Shown: in pieces, positions 43,845-52,616 of the stretch
Numbering within the stretch: the stretch's first letter is position 1
How the letters are laid out: each line of letters starts with the position of its first letter
Assembly (NCBI GenBank): GCA_963971535.1
Contig: OZ020598.1
Coordinates: 87,006,185-87,070,184, forward strand
Reading direction: 5' to 3'
DNA length: 64,000 nucleotides
Source: Notolepis coatsorum
Lineage: Eukaryota; Chordata; Actinopteri; Aulopiformes; Paralepididae
Position numbers and translations under genes: made by a program
Notes under the pieces: model-generated
The model's database searches: none
The model's input: the letters and a program-made list of their open reading frames with translations, nothing else
What the model was told of the DNA's origin: nothing

Positions 43845-44732
43845 TTAGTAACCGCCGCTGTAGTCGCCGCCTCTCTGGTAGCCGCCGCCTCCTCCGCCGC
43901 CCCGGGTGTAGGGCGCGGCGCTCCTCTGCGCACCGTAACCGCTGCTAGGCGCGGCGCTCTTCATGGGGCCGTAGCCGCTAGGCTGCGCGCCGTAACCGCT
44001 GCCAAAGTCACTGCCGCTGTAGCCGTTTCCGCCGCCATAGCCTGCCGCTATCTGCTCGCCACCGTAGCCGCCGCCTCCGTAGCTCGCGCCTCCTCCGTAT
44101 CCACCGCCACCACTGTAGCTCGCGCCTCCGCCGTATCCTCCGTAGCTCGCGCCTCTGCCATATCCTCCTCCGCCACCGTACCCGCCGCTGCCGTAGCCGC
44201 CATCATAGCTGTTGTAGTGACCCAACGCCTGCATCTCCTGCTTGGTGAGGGCCTTCTTCACCTCCACCTTGTGGCCCTTGATGGTGTGGTACTTCACCAC
44301 CACCGACTTGTCGACCGAGTCGTTGTCGGTGAAGTGGACAAAGCCGAAGCCCCGCTTCCTCATGCTCTCCTTCTCGGAGATCACCTCGCTCTTCTCGATC
44401 TCGCCGAACTGCGCGAAATACTCTGTGAGATCCTCCTCCTCGATGTCGTCCTTCAAGCCGCCGACGAATATCTTATTCACCTTGGCGAGCGCCCACTTCA
44501 GCTCCACGGTGGTGCCGTCGACGGCATGCGGCCTGGCCGCCATTGCCGCAGCGGCCTCGTCGCCCGAGGTGTAGGTGACAAAGCCGAAGCAGCGTGACCT
44601 CTGCAGCTGCTTGTTCACAACGACCACGCAGTCGGTTAAACTACCGAATTGCTCGAAATGTTTGCGCAGGCCGCCGTCGTCCGTGTCCACGTTCAGTCCA
44701 CCGACGAACAGTGTACAAAGTTGGTCTGCCAT
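43845..44732 (-). CDS. hnrnpa0: Heterogeneous nuclear ribonucleoprotein A0
   Basis: Intact 295-residue protein in one exon. hnRNP A0 is a nuclear RNA-binding protein of the A/B group that binds AU-rich elements and influences mRNA stability and processing; the vertebrate gene is naturally intronless. Two RRMs are visible. RRM1 (~7-84) has RNP2 LFVGGL at 8-13 and RNP1 RCFGFVTY at 47-54; RRM2 (~87-165) has RNP2 IFVGGL at 88-93 and RNP1 RGFGFVHF at 127-134. The tail (~180-295) is rich in Gly, Tyr and Ser (GGYGG, GASYGG repeats), the low-complexity domain typical of the group. The start at 44732 was chosen over an upstream methionine because MADQLCTLFVGGL matches the family N-terminus and the extension to 44855 overlaps the TATA box. 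Length is close to the ~305 residues of the human protein. Fish paralogues (a/b) cannot be separated here. Confidence 0.93.
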   Translation of the reverse strand: MADQLCTLFVGGLNVDTDDGGLRKHFEQFGSLTDCVVVVNKQLQRSRCFGFVTYTSGDEAAAAMAARPHAVDGTTVELKWALAKVNKIFVGGLKDDIEEEDLTEYFAQFGEIEKSEVISEKESMRKRGFGFVHFTDNDSVDKSVVVKYHTIKGHKVEVKKALTKQEMQALGHYNSYDGGYGSGGYGGGGGYGRGASYGGYGGGASYSGGGGYGGGASYGGGGYGGEQIAAGYGGGNGYSGSDFGSGYGAQPSGYGPMKSAAPSSGYGAQRSAAPYTRGGGGGGGYQRGGDYSGGY

Positions 44733-44829
44733 TTTTATTTTTTTTTTCTCGCTAAAGTTTCTAGTTGACCGTGAAGCGACGGTTGAGTCAGTTAGTGTGA
44801 AGGTGGTGGGAGAAGGGGCACACGGCTTG

Positions 44830-44837
44830 TATTTATA
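44830..44837 (-). promoter_or_regulatory. hnrnpa0: TATA box of hnrnpa0
   Basis: TATAAATA on the minus strand, 98 bp before the start codon. This predicts a start site near 44800 and a 5' UTR of about 70 bases containing a short purine/A-rich run just before the ATG. Its position immediately downstream of the heat-shock element cluster gives a compact, inducible-type promoter layout. Confidence 0.65.
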
Positions 44838-44849
44838 CCAGACCAGATC

Positions 44850-44959
44850 GAACATTCTGGAACATTTGTGGTGATGTCATAGCCGAACATTCTAGAACAT
44901 CGAACATTCTGGAACATTTGTGATGATGTCATAGCCGAACATTCTAGAACATTCAGGAA
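44850..44959 (-). promoter_or_regulatory. Cluster of heat-shock elements, tandemly duplicated
   Basis: Four perfect runs of alternating GAA and TTC pentamer cores: 44850-44862, 44885-44897 and 44902-44914 (three units each: GAAcaTTCtgGAA or GAAcaTTCtaGAA) and 44937-44959 (five units). That makes fourteen units, matching the nGAAnnTTCn consensus bound by heat-shock factor trimers. They are carried on a 52-bp unit repeated twice (44849-44900, 44901-44952) with one mismatch. Each unit also holds TGATGTCA (about 44872 and 44924), a CRE/ATF-like octamer. The cluster begins 12 bp upstream of the TATA box of hnrnpa0 and ends exactly where the duplicated Gypsy block starts. Function is inferred. Confidence 0.75.
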
Positions 44960-44960
44960 C

Positions 44961-45687
44961 GAGATCCCGTACAATCTACAGAGTTCCTTAATGACGCCAG
45001 ATTCAAAGTTTCGACCTTGGTTGGCGTGAAGTCGAGCGGGGCAGCCATAGTACACAAACCAATGCCGGATGAGTGCGGCGGCGGTGGTCTTGGCGGTCTG
45101 GTCTTTGGTCGGGATGGTGATAGTGAATCGGGTGAACATATCGGTCAACACCAGGACATTTTCATAGCCGCCCGTTGACATCTCTAACACGGTAAAGTCC
45201 ATAGCTAGAACTTCCATGGGCGCAGTCACGTTGGTGCAGGTCATCGGGGCCTGGGACTTAGGGAACACGTCCCGGGCAAGCGCACACCATTTGCACTGTT
45301 GCACCCAGCCATTCACCTCTGCGGCCATCCCTATCCAGAAGTAATTTCGCCTCATCAGGTCCATGGTCCCCCGTCTACCAAAGTGTCCCCCATAGTCGTG
45401 TTGGGTCTCATATATGTGTCGCCGCAGTGCCATCGGCACCACCAGTTGCAGGACCTCTTCCCCGTCTCGGGGGTCGCTAACGCGTCGAAACAGTACTTGG
45501 TTGCGTAGACGGAAACGCTCCCACTGCCCGTATAACTTGCGGAGGCATGGGTTTACTTCCTGCAACAATGCTTTAGTGGGTGGGGTCCCACGGGTCCCCG
45601 CCCGCCACACCGGTCCCAGTTCAGGGTCCTCCGCCTGGAATTGTCGCAGTTCGTCCCAGCTATATCCGCTGTTCCCCTTCTGCGCCA
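44961..45687 (-). pseudogene. Ty3/Gypsy integrase, copy B, truncated
   Basis: N-terminal two thirds of the integrase seen in copy A: HHCC region, DFTVLEMS, then NQGRNFESG. The catalytic second Asp (TDQ in copy A) is replaced here (ANQ), and the frame breaks off after [10 protein letters not shown] into hnrnpa0 promoter sequence, so the catalytic Glu region is absent. It starts from [20 protein letters not shown], about 10 residues more than copy A retains. Non-functional. Confidence 0.82.
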
Positions 45688-46045
45688 CATACGGTGGGGA
45701 GAGAATATATACATACGGTGGGGAGGAGACTGTCTATTAGGAGGGGGTGGGGGGGTTTGGACATTTACGGTGGCCAGTTTCGAATTGCAGGTTTTGAATG
45801 TGGGTAGGGATTCACATTCCTTTATAGCTTTGGGTAGGGCGTTCCACATTGATGTGGCATGATTGCGAAACGTGTTTAGTCCCTTGTTTGAGCCGAATCT
45901 GGGTTTAACATGATTTGTTGAGCTTCCTCTGGTGTTGTGGTCGTGGTATTCACTGACCTTTGGGAAGTATTTTGACATGTACATGGGTACCTTAGTCGTA
46001 TAGTGTATCTTGTAGACCAGGCCCATTGCAAGTTGCTGTACTCTA
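45688..46045 (-). pseudogene. LINE-a tail, copy B
   Basis: Same LINE-a fragment as 41481-41862 (MGLVYKIHYTTKVP, HDHNTRGSS, WNALPKAIKE) but with 26 bp deleted after LPTFKT, so the frame shifts into the 3' UTR. It continues to the 3' tail with the duplicated CCCCACCGTATGT motif, next to Gypsy sequence. Confidence 0.7.
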
Positions 46046-46481
46046 CTCTAAGGGGGCTTTCTCACTAACCATTCGGGGTCGAATCACAGCCCGATCGCAC
46101 CAGAAAAGGGTGTGTCCGTCCTACTGAGAACGCTCCCCCCCCGTCCCCGGGGACGCTGATTCGCTCCAAACCTGGACCGCTGAAATAGGTGGTCTCGGGT
46201 GCACGCCAGTGGAGCGGGGGGCGTGGTGTACGAGCTTGTACCAAAACACGGGAGAGGCTTGCTGTATCAACTAGCTGACACACAACGTCATTATTGTAAT
46301 GCTTTCATGCTTGCTTGAATTTTGGGCAGATAAAAACATACAGCAACAACTGGACAATAGTAACCACAAAAACTATATTTATGGGAAATTTGGCGAGTTC
46401 AGACCTCAACCAAACAAGCATGTTGAGCCTCACGGCTCAGTGGATGAAAACATGAAGCCACGTTACAAGCACAAGACTTCC

Positions 46482-46659
46482 TAGCCCCTTCCGTGACTGC
46501 GATGTGCAAGCCAGGGGCTTTTGAATATGCAGTCACTCGCAGCTCCATAGTAGCCAGGCTAATTTGGACCACCAAACACTGCTTAAAAGCTCGGGGTAGG
46601 TCCGAAATATATCAGATATAAAGCCCCTGGCTTGCACATCGGAGTCACGGAAGGGGCTA
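46482..46659. mobile_element. 178-bp MITE with 39-bp TIRs and 9-bp target duplication
   Basis: Inverted termini start TAGCCCCTTCCGTGACT and match over about 39 bp with one mismatch. AAGACTTCC occurs on both sides (46473-46481 and 46660-46668), a perfect 9-bp target-site duplication, the size usual for Mutator-like elements. Each terminus also folds on itself (AGCCCCT near its outer edge, AGGGGCT near its inner edge). No coding capacity. Superfamily assignment rests only on the duplication length. Confidence 0.85.
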
Positions 46660-46758
46660 AAGACTTCCCTGGCTCGCATTAGGCCTGGCAAAATGTTTTG
46701 CCATTGCTATGTCTACTATACATTGGTTTCTTGTTCAAATGCATTTATTTCTATAGAC

Positions 46759-47008
46759 CAGTGGTGCCCAACCAGTCGGCCGTGATCGACTGGTAGATCA
46801 ATGACATGCAATATCGTTTATTACTAGTTAGCTGCTAACTAGTAATAAATAGGCTAAGACTCCACGACACCAGTTCCATTCGTGAGAAATGGGGGTGGGT
46901 TATATTGACAAGGCTTGACAACAGAGGTTCAAATATAACTTCATATTTATTGGTTATTTGTTTCTTTATATCAGCATCCAGTTTCCACCGCCGTGTGTTA
47001 AAACTCTT
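46759..47008 (+). mobile_element. hAT-like terminus remnant with perfect hairpin
   Basis: CAGTGGTGCCCAACC at about 46760 resembles the terminal inverted repeat of fish hAT elements, but I find no matching right end, so this is a remnant. Within it, 46817-46849 is a perfect 15-bp inverted repeat (TTTATTACTAGTTAG) with a 3-base loop. No ORF. Confidence 0.4.
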
Positions 47009-47016
47009 CCTGTGTT

Positions 47017-47882
47017 CAGGGCCGGACTGGGGAAATAATTCATACCAGGAGATATAGCGCGAAATATAGCCCCAGTCAGGCCACTTTTTAAGCGGGGGGT
47101 CTGGGGGTCCCCCACCAGGAATTTTTTTGTTACAAAGACTTAATTTCCTGCATTCTGGTGAATTTTAGTGCATGTGAATCACAAACTAATGAGCCAACAA
47201 TTGCTTAGTACAATGTACTGACTGTTATGGACCTCAAATAAAACTGTTGTGGCACTAGCAATGCTACTCTCTCCACCTTCAAAAAGAAAAAAGCAAGAGC
47301 ACAACATATTTTTCTATTTACTATTATAATACAGTTAACCACTCTCTCCTGTAAGGGCCTTTCTTTTTCTTTGTTTTATCCCTCTCTCCTCCACCCTTTC
47401 TCTTTCTTCCACTGTCCATCTTGACATCAACGTTAATTGACTTTCGCTCTACTGTATCTCTCCCGAGTCCCTCACTACCTGGCTCATTGCCTGGCTGTTA
47501 TTCTGCATCTGAGTGCCGTCTGCCATTCCATTCGCCGCCTCCGCTGTCAATCAGTTGTATCGCCTGGTCCCGCCTCCACCAATCACAAGCGGCAGCACGG
47601 CTCCATTGTGTGTGTGTGATCCGCCGGCCCGTGAGAGAGAGAGTCAGATAGTTCTCCAACTCTGTGGCAGACAGTGAAATACTGGTTGTTCCCCACCCAT
47701 CTAGGTTATCTAACTATCGCGCCGCGCCGCCGCCACAACTAGAAACAATCGCCTGGCAAAAAAAAATAATAATAATAATAATAATAATTTTTTTTTTTTT
47801 TTATATAATTTTTTTTTTTTAATCTGTGCAGGCCAGGCCACCGGGAAAACTCCCGGTGCTCCCGATGGCCAGTCCGGGCCTG
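47017..47882. mobile_element. hAT-type non-autonomous element, 866 bp
   Basis: The left end CAGGGCCGGACTGG and the reverse complement of the right end CAGGCCCGGACTGGCC are inverted termini of a hAT type common in fish. CCTGTGTT occurs at 47009-47016 and 47883-47890, a perfect 8-bp duplication diagnostic of hAT insertion. The interior has no transposase; it includes an AAT microsatellite and T-runs at about 47763-47820. Confidence 0.85.
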
Positions 47883-47890
47883 CCTGTGTT

Positions 47891-48095
47891 GACGTTCGAG
47901 CGTGACATCATTGCCTACGGCAAGCTTACACGCTCAAAACGCAAACCGTAAACAAAACCGGGAGCGCACCAAGACTGCAGTGTGTACACAAACTAGAGGG
48001 GGGAGAGGGAGGGGGGAAGTTTGCACCCAAGGACGGAGCGAGGACGGAGCGGAGCTGGTTCGACCCCGAATGGCAGTGAGAAAGCCCCCTAAGCC
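47891..48095. other. No gene recognised
   Basis: Short unassigned stretch. Its last ~40 bp (from about 48056, TTCGACCCCGAATGG to GAAAGCCCCCT) are the inverted counterpart of the flank next to LINE-a in both duplicated blocks (about 41868-41905 and 46053-46090). Confidence 0.5.
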
Positions 48096-48700
48096 ATCCT
48101 AGGTAGTCAAAGTGAGCAGGGGTGAGGTGGGTTCTAGGAGTAAGGTCAAGTAGTAGTCTGACCAGTTTGTTTTGTGATGTTTGTGATCTTGTTTTTAGTG
48201 CCTTTGAGGTGCTTTGGTACCATGAGGTGCAAGAATAGTCGTAGTACCCTTGAATGAGTGTTCCTGCCAGTCTTCAGGGTATTCTTGTTTACCAGAGAAG
48301 ATCCGGTACAAGAATCTAGTTCGTTGGTTGACTTTTTTTATTACCTTGGATGCCATTTTGTCACAGGAAAGATTTGCCTCTAGGATGGAACCTAGGTATG
48401 TCATTTCATCTTTCCTTGTGACAATAGTCACCCACTGTAACTGAGAAGCCGTCGGTCTTGCTGAGTTTGTTATTTGATCCGAATAGAATGGACTCTGTTT
48501 TACCCAGGTGTAATGATTTGTTATCACCGAGCCTGGTGCAGATTCTGCCGAGTTCTGAGCTGAGGGTTTTTTCAACCTGTAACTTGTTCTTGTCAGAGAC
48601 CAGCAGGGCTGAGTCGTCCGCGAACAAGAACAAGTTGCAGTCACAAGCTGACGACATGTCATTTGCATAAATTAGGAACAGTAGCAGAGTATCTAACATT
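48096..48700 (-). pseudogene. LINE-a reverse transcriptase fragment, minus strand
   Basis: RT palm and thumb region in two frames: LLLFLIYANDMSSACDCNLF and FADDSALLVSDK (catalytic F/YADD box), SLHLGKTESILFGS, then after a frameshift near 48410 EMTYLGSILEANLSCDKMAS, KVNQRTRFLYRI and further on TSQNKLVRLLLDLTPRTH. Broken by frameshifts and stops. About 270 bp of it (48100-48380) is an inverted repeat of 49455-49730, another copy of the same LINE. Confidence 0.75.
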
Positions 48701-48849
48701 CAACAGAGCAGTGCATCAGTTTTGAATTACAACAGAGCAGCACTCTTAAAATTACAGTGCATAGGAGGTAGTGAGATAAAATGTGCATAGAACCAACACA
48801 TGAATTTGATAGGAAGTGTATAAAAGTAGGCAGGGTAAGAAAAGTGCAG

Positions 48850-49445
48850 GTAAAGTACAATTTGTGTTAGGATGTCCCTGATGTTTCATTTAAATGCCTG
48901 AGCAAAGAAATAGGTTTTAAGCTGTCTTTTGAAGATGTCTAGCGAGTTGGCTTCCTTCCCTTTTTGGGCAGTTTGTTCCATAGTTTTCGCGCGTAGTTGA
49001 TAAAGGCTGCATCACCTATCCTCTTTTGACTGTTTCTGGGAGCCTCTACCCTCTAGTAGTCCAGCAGCTGATGATCGCAGTGTTCTCTATGGTTTTCTTA
49101 CGGAGACCTGTGAAAAGTGCACTACAGTAGTCTAACCGGCTAGCATGAATTAGCTTCTCAGCATCGCTTTGATTAATAAATGGTTGTACTTTTGCTATAT
49201 TTCTGAGATGGAAGAACAATGTTTTAGTCACTTTGTTAATATGAGAATTCAAGTTCAGTTCTGAATCTATGATAACGCAGAGACTTGTGACCTCAGATTT
49301 GATCCAAGGGGTTAGTCCTCCCAGGTTCTTTATTAACGTTTTTTTGTTTGTTTTGGGGCCGATAATTAGAATTTCAGTTTTGTTCTCGTTTAGTTTCAGG
49401 AAGTTCTTACTCATCCTGCACTGAGATCTAGCAGGATATGGATGG
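48850..49445 (-). pseudogene. L2/Rex1-like LINE fragment
   Basis: Minus-strand RT C-terminal region: MSKNFLKLNENKTEILIIGP, VTSLCVIIDSELNLNSHINK, FFHLRNIAKVQPFINQSDAE, SRLDYCSALFTGL, then a decayed tail to about 48850 with the Lys-rich end. At the 5' side an internal deletion fuses it to a scrap (LHPYPARSQ in reading) that matches antisense of another L2 RT segment. It separates two LINE-a fragments. Confidence 0.65.
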
Positions 49446-49454
49446 AGGCAAATC

Positions 49455-50022
49455 TTTCCTGTGACAAAATGGCATCCAATGTAATAAAAAAAAGTCAACC
49501 AACAAACTAGATTCTTGTACCGGATCTCCTCTCTCGTAAACAAGAATACCCTGAAGACTCTGGCAGGAGCACTCATTCAAGGGTACTACGACTATGCTTG
49601 CACGGTGCACCTCATGGTACCAAAGCACCTCAAAGGCCCTAAAAACAAGATTACAAACATCACAAAACAAACTGGTCAGACTACTACTTGACCTTACTCC
49701 TAGAACCCACTTCACCCCTACCCACTTTGACTACCTAGGATGGCTTACAGTAGACGACAGAGTACAGCAACTTGCAATGGGCCTGGTCTACAAGATACAC
49801 TACACCACACAGGTAGTCAGGTACCAATGTACATGTCGAAATACTTCCCAAAGGTCAGTCAATACCATGCCCACAACACCAGAGGGAGTTCCACAAATCA
49901 TGTGCAACCCAGATTCGGCACAAACAAGGGACTAAACACATTTCGCAATTATGCCACAATGTGGAACGCCCTACCCACAGCCGTAAAAAGATGTGAATCC
50001 CTACCCACATTCAAAATCACTC
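49455..50022 (+). pseudogene. LINE-a fragment, plus strand, split by DNA transposons
   Basis: Sense-strand LINE-a: thumb (degenerate), KALKTRLQTSQNKLVRLLLD, PRTHFTPTHFDYLGWLTVDD and, in another frame, GLVYKIHY-like, WNALPTAVKRCESLPTFK. It continues at 51864-51872 and 56162-56290 after two DNA transposon insertions. Several frameshifts; non-functional. Confidence 0.75.
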
Positions 50023-50552
50023 TTAACACTTTCAATGCCAACGACGAGATTACTCGTTTGTTCATGCCAACCGTTCATTGCCAACGACGAGAGATCTCGT
50101 TATTTTTTTATTAGCGATTTGAATTCATATTTCATCAATCTAGCCTCACGTTAGTGCTGCAAACTATCTCTGAGCTCCATTGGGAAAATACCGCCCCCTA
50201 TCGTCTCTCCCTGCACCCCTTTGGAATGGATTGACTTATCGGGCAAGTCACCCGAGAGGATCGGATTCATTGCCGAGCCCCAGAACAGCGTGGAATACAT
50301 ATTTCAAGTACCCAGCATTGGATCAATAAACGCGATCGATATTTGGAATGGAATGGAATAATCTTTTTGGAGAACATCTGATCTGAGGTAAGGAATCTAT
50401 TTTACCAGTCTTAAGATAATCAGAGCTTTTTTCAGAGATATCAACGTGTGCCCTATGTGTGTGTGTGTGTGTGTGCTGATCAGGAAATGAGAGAATCGAT
50501 TTTTCAGCTCGCTTCTATAGCGTGCATAAGTACACATATACTGTCGATAATC

Positions 50553-51006
50553 TAGGGCTGACCCCTATTAGTCGATTAGTCGACTAATCGGTCGAAAGGA
50601 GCCGTAGTCGACTGCCAACCTCTTAGTCGGAAAAAAAATGTTTAATCATTCTTTCCAAAAGAAAAGAGGCCTAGAAGCGTGGCTAACGCTAATGGCACGC
50701 ATACCAGAGGCTAACTGCCTACAAAAACAGGCACAGAGGCACTGAAAGAGGATTTCACCCATCTAATGAACACACTAGACTAGACAAATATCAAGATGTA
50801 TCCATCAGTGGATCAATTGCATGCTTTTGCAGAGGACAAGAAGCCTTCAGTCGACTCCTTCAGACATTAAGCACCCCCACAGCCCAAATGGAATGATAAA
50901 AAAAAAAAATAGTATATATTTTTTTGTTGGTCGACCAATAGTCGACTAACGGCAAATTTATCCAATCATAGTCGACCATCCAAATCCTTAGTCGGGGACA
51001 GCCCTA
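50553..51006. mobile_element. hAT MITE, 454 bp, nested in the TTAA element
   Basis: Termini TAGGGCTGACCCC and, from the right, TAGGGCTGTCCCC. CGATAATC on both sides (50545-50552 and 51007-51014) is a perfect 8-bp duplication. The interior is rich in TAGTCGAC-type repeats near both ends (subterminal transposase-binding-like motifs). No ORF. Confidence 0.88.
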
Positions 51007-51148
51007 CGATAATCTAGCGTTTATTTGAAAACGATTCATAAATAGGCCGAAAAATTACAACGTTTTTTGTGTATTCCAGAATATTCCAGTAAAGGTCAAT
51101 TATCACAGAATCTTTATATTTTCCTGAAACTTAAAAAAAAATAGCGTT

Positions 51149-51647
51149 AGGGGCGGTCAGGTGGCGTAACGGAGATTGCGTTCGTCACCAACCTCGGAGA
51201 CGCTGGATTCGCCTGTTCGAATCCAGCTCACAGCTCCGGGGTTGTCACCAGCTTGGCTGGCCGTTCACACTAATACAATTGGCAGTATTAGAGGGTGGGA
51301 GAAGCTGGCGGGGTGGGTCCGGGTCGTTGTAAACAGCGACTCCTACAGTTCGGTCGGGGCGCCTGCTAAGCGCGGATAGGATCTAAGGGGGGTAGTGTGA
51401 TCCTTCCACACGCTACGCCCTCTCAGTGAGAGTCCGCGCTGCCAGGTGAAAAGAAGCGGTTGATTGGCTGGACGTGTGTCGGAGGAAGCACATGATAGCC
51501 TCCACTCTCCCAGACCGACTGTGGGGGGTAAGTGCGCAGCGACCAGGAAGGGGATTGGGAATTGGCATAACGACTAACATTGGGATGGGAGAAAATCAGA
51601 GGAAAAAGGAGGGGAAAAAAGATTTAAAAAAAAATAAATAAAAAAAA
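51149..51647 (+). mobile_element. tRNA-derived SINE, 499 bp
   Basis: The head resembles a tRNA with an A-box-like GGTGGCGTAACGG and a B-box GTTCGAATCC about 50 bp on (internal RNA polymerase III promoter). The body includes GTGTCGGAGGAAGCACATGA. The tail is A-rich with AAATAAATAAAA. AGCGTT flanks both ends (51143-51148 and 51648-51653) as a short target-site duplication. It is not a tRNA gene: the head cannot form a full cloverleaf and the body is unrelated. Confidence 0.75.
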
Positions 51648-51872
51648 AGCGTTTTTCAAAATGGTATAAAACGGAAATGAACCAATTAAAAAACAATCCG
51701 TTTCGACAATGTTGACTGAAAACAAGTCATTGATAAGCGACGGCCAGATTAGACACTTAGCCATAGTTTATGCGTTTGCAAATATGAGAGTTCTATCATT
51801 GAAGTGGGTGGTGGCATTCAAGGGGGGTAAGGCGCACCGCATGGCTGGCAATGAAAGTGTTAAAGAGCACCT

Positions 51873-52210
51873 TAGTTGGGTCAAGAACCAACATTCTGTG
51901 ACCATTCTCTGGCTAAGATGTTTTGATGATTGATTTGACTTCTATGGACCTTTTATAAAAATATTTAGCCCCCGTGTCCCTCCGAAAAATCCCGGAATTT
52001 TTTGTCAGATGGCCAAATCCAAAATACCTGCTGACGCCATCTTGAAAAATTTACTTTTGATCCAGAGCACCTAGAATCATGTATGAATACACTTTTTTGT
52101 GTAAGTCAACCATGACGATTCCAATTCTGACATCAGTTTGACTCTATGACATCAATTTGACCCAGAAATCCAAGATGGTCACCATATAGTAGAGCGAAAA
52201 TGTAACTTTT
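51873..52210 (+). repeat. Left terminal inverted repeat of the 4.29-kb transposon
   Basis: 338 bp, from TAGTTGGGTC to GTAACTTTT. It includes a cluster of short motifs (CCAAGATGG, ATGTCAAAA) and a directly abutting CCT. The right counterpart has a 25-27-bp insertion (a second GCAAAAATGTAG-type copy), otherwise they match closely. Confidence 0.88.
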
Positions 52211-52380
52211 AATGTCAAAACCAATTTTACCATGGTTGGTACTGCTGTACTTTAAACAAACTACCTTCATAAGGATCTCAGCAAAATAATTGATGAATGT
52301 ACAGTATGATAAGATAACTAATTATACTTCAAAATACGCTCTCTTAAATAGCTGTAACTTGAACAGATTAACAATGAAAC

Positions 52381-52597
52381 TTTTTTTCTTTCTTTTTTTT
52401 TTACTTAATTTTTTTTTAAACTTTATAGCATTTTCAGCTTTTTCTGGCCACGCAGGACCGATAGAGGGAGAGAGGGAGAACGGGAGGAGAGGTAGGGAAG
52501 ACATGCAGCAAATGGTCGCCGGGACTGGGAAACGAACCCGGGACGACCGCTTCGCGACTCAGCATGCTATGTGGTGTGCTACTGGAGCGCCCCAACA
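52381..52597 (-). mobile_element. tRNA-headed SINE inside the DNA transposon
   Basis: On the minus strand it starts near GGGGCGCTCCAGTAGC, has the B-box-like GGGTTCGTTTCC about 50 bp in, a body with TGCATGTCTTCCC, and ends in an A-rich tail after GCTATAAAGTTT. The layout is that of a short tRNA-derived SINE. It sits 20 bp beyond the stop of the transposon protein. I see no clear target duplication. Confidence 0.5.
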
Positions 52598-52616
52598 ATG
52601 AAACCACATGTCATGA

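Larger units (their letters stand above)
44961..46377 (+). repeat. Direct repeat copy B
   Basis: Second copy of the block described at 40785-42190, same orientation, about 4.2 kb away. The left edge, GAGATCCCGTACAATC, begins directly after the last heat-shock element; the right edge is near AACTATAT. It contains truncated Gypsy integrase, LINE-a tail and the same unannotated flank. hnrnpa0 lies between the copies. Confidence 0.88.
50027..51859. mobile_element. TTAA-target MITE (piggyBac-like), 1.83 kb, with nested insertions
   Basis: TTAA flanks both ends (50023-50026 and 51860-51863). Termini CACTTTCAATGCCAAC and, from the right, CACTTTCATTGCCAGC are short inverted repeats. The related LINE-a at 41580-41610 has an uninterrupted CTCTAAAAGAGCACCT, and here the flanks rejoin as CTCTTAAAGAGCACCT, confirming a clean TTAA insertion. 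Subterminal repeats near the left end contain ATTGCCAACGACGAGA twice, plus a GAGATCTC palindrome. No transposase. piggyBac is suggested by TTAA and the leading C; Kolobok also uses TTAA. A GT microsatellite lies at about 50457-50475. Confidence 0.8.

Noticed and set aside
43758..44597. 279-codon plus-strand frame antisense to hnrnpa0
   Set aside because: It is the mirror of the GGY-repeat coding region; the Ala/Val-rich translation is the expected antisense shadow.
43845..44732. hnrnpa0 as a processed pseudogene
   Set aside because: The gene is naturally intronless in vertebrates, the frame is intact, both RRMs are complete, a TATA box is in place, and no poly(A) tract follows the 3' side.
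51149..51230. tRNA gene
   Set aside because: The box motifs belong to a SINE head; no full cloverleaf can be drawn and an A-rich tail with target duplication follows at 51647.
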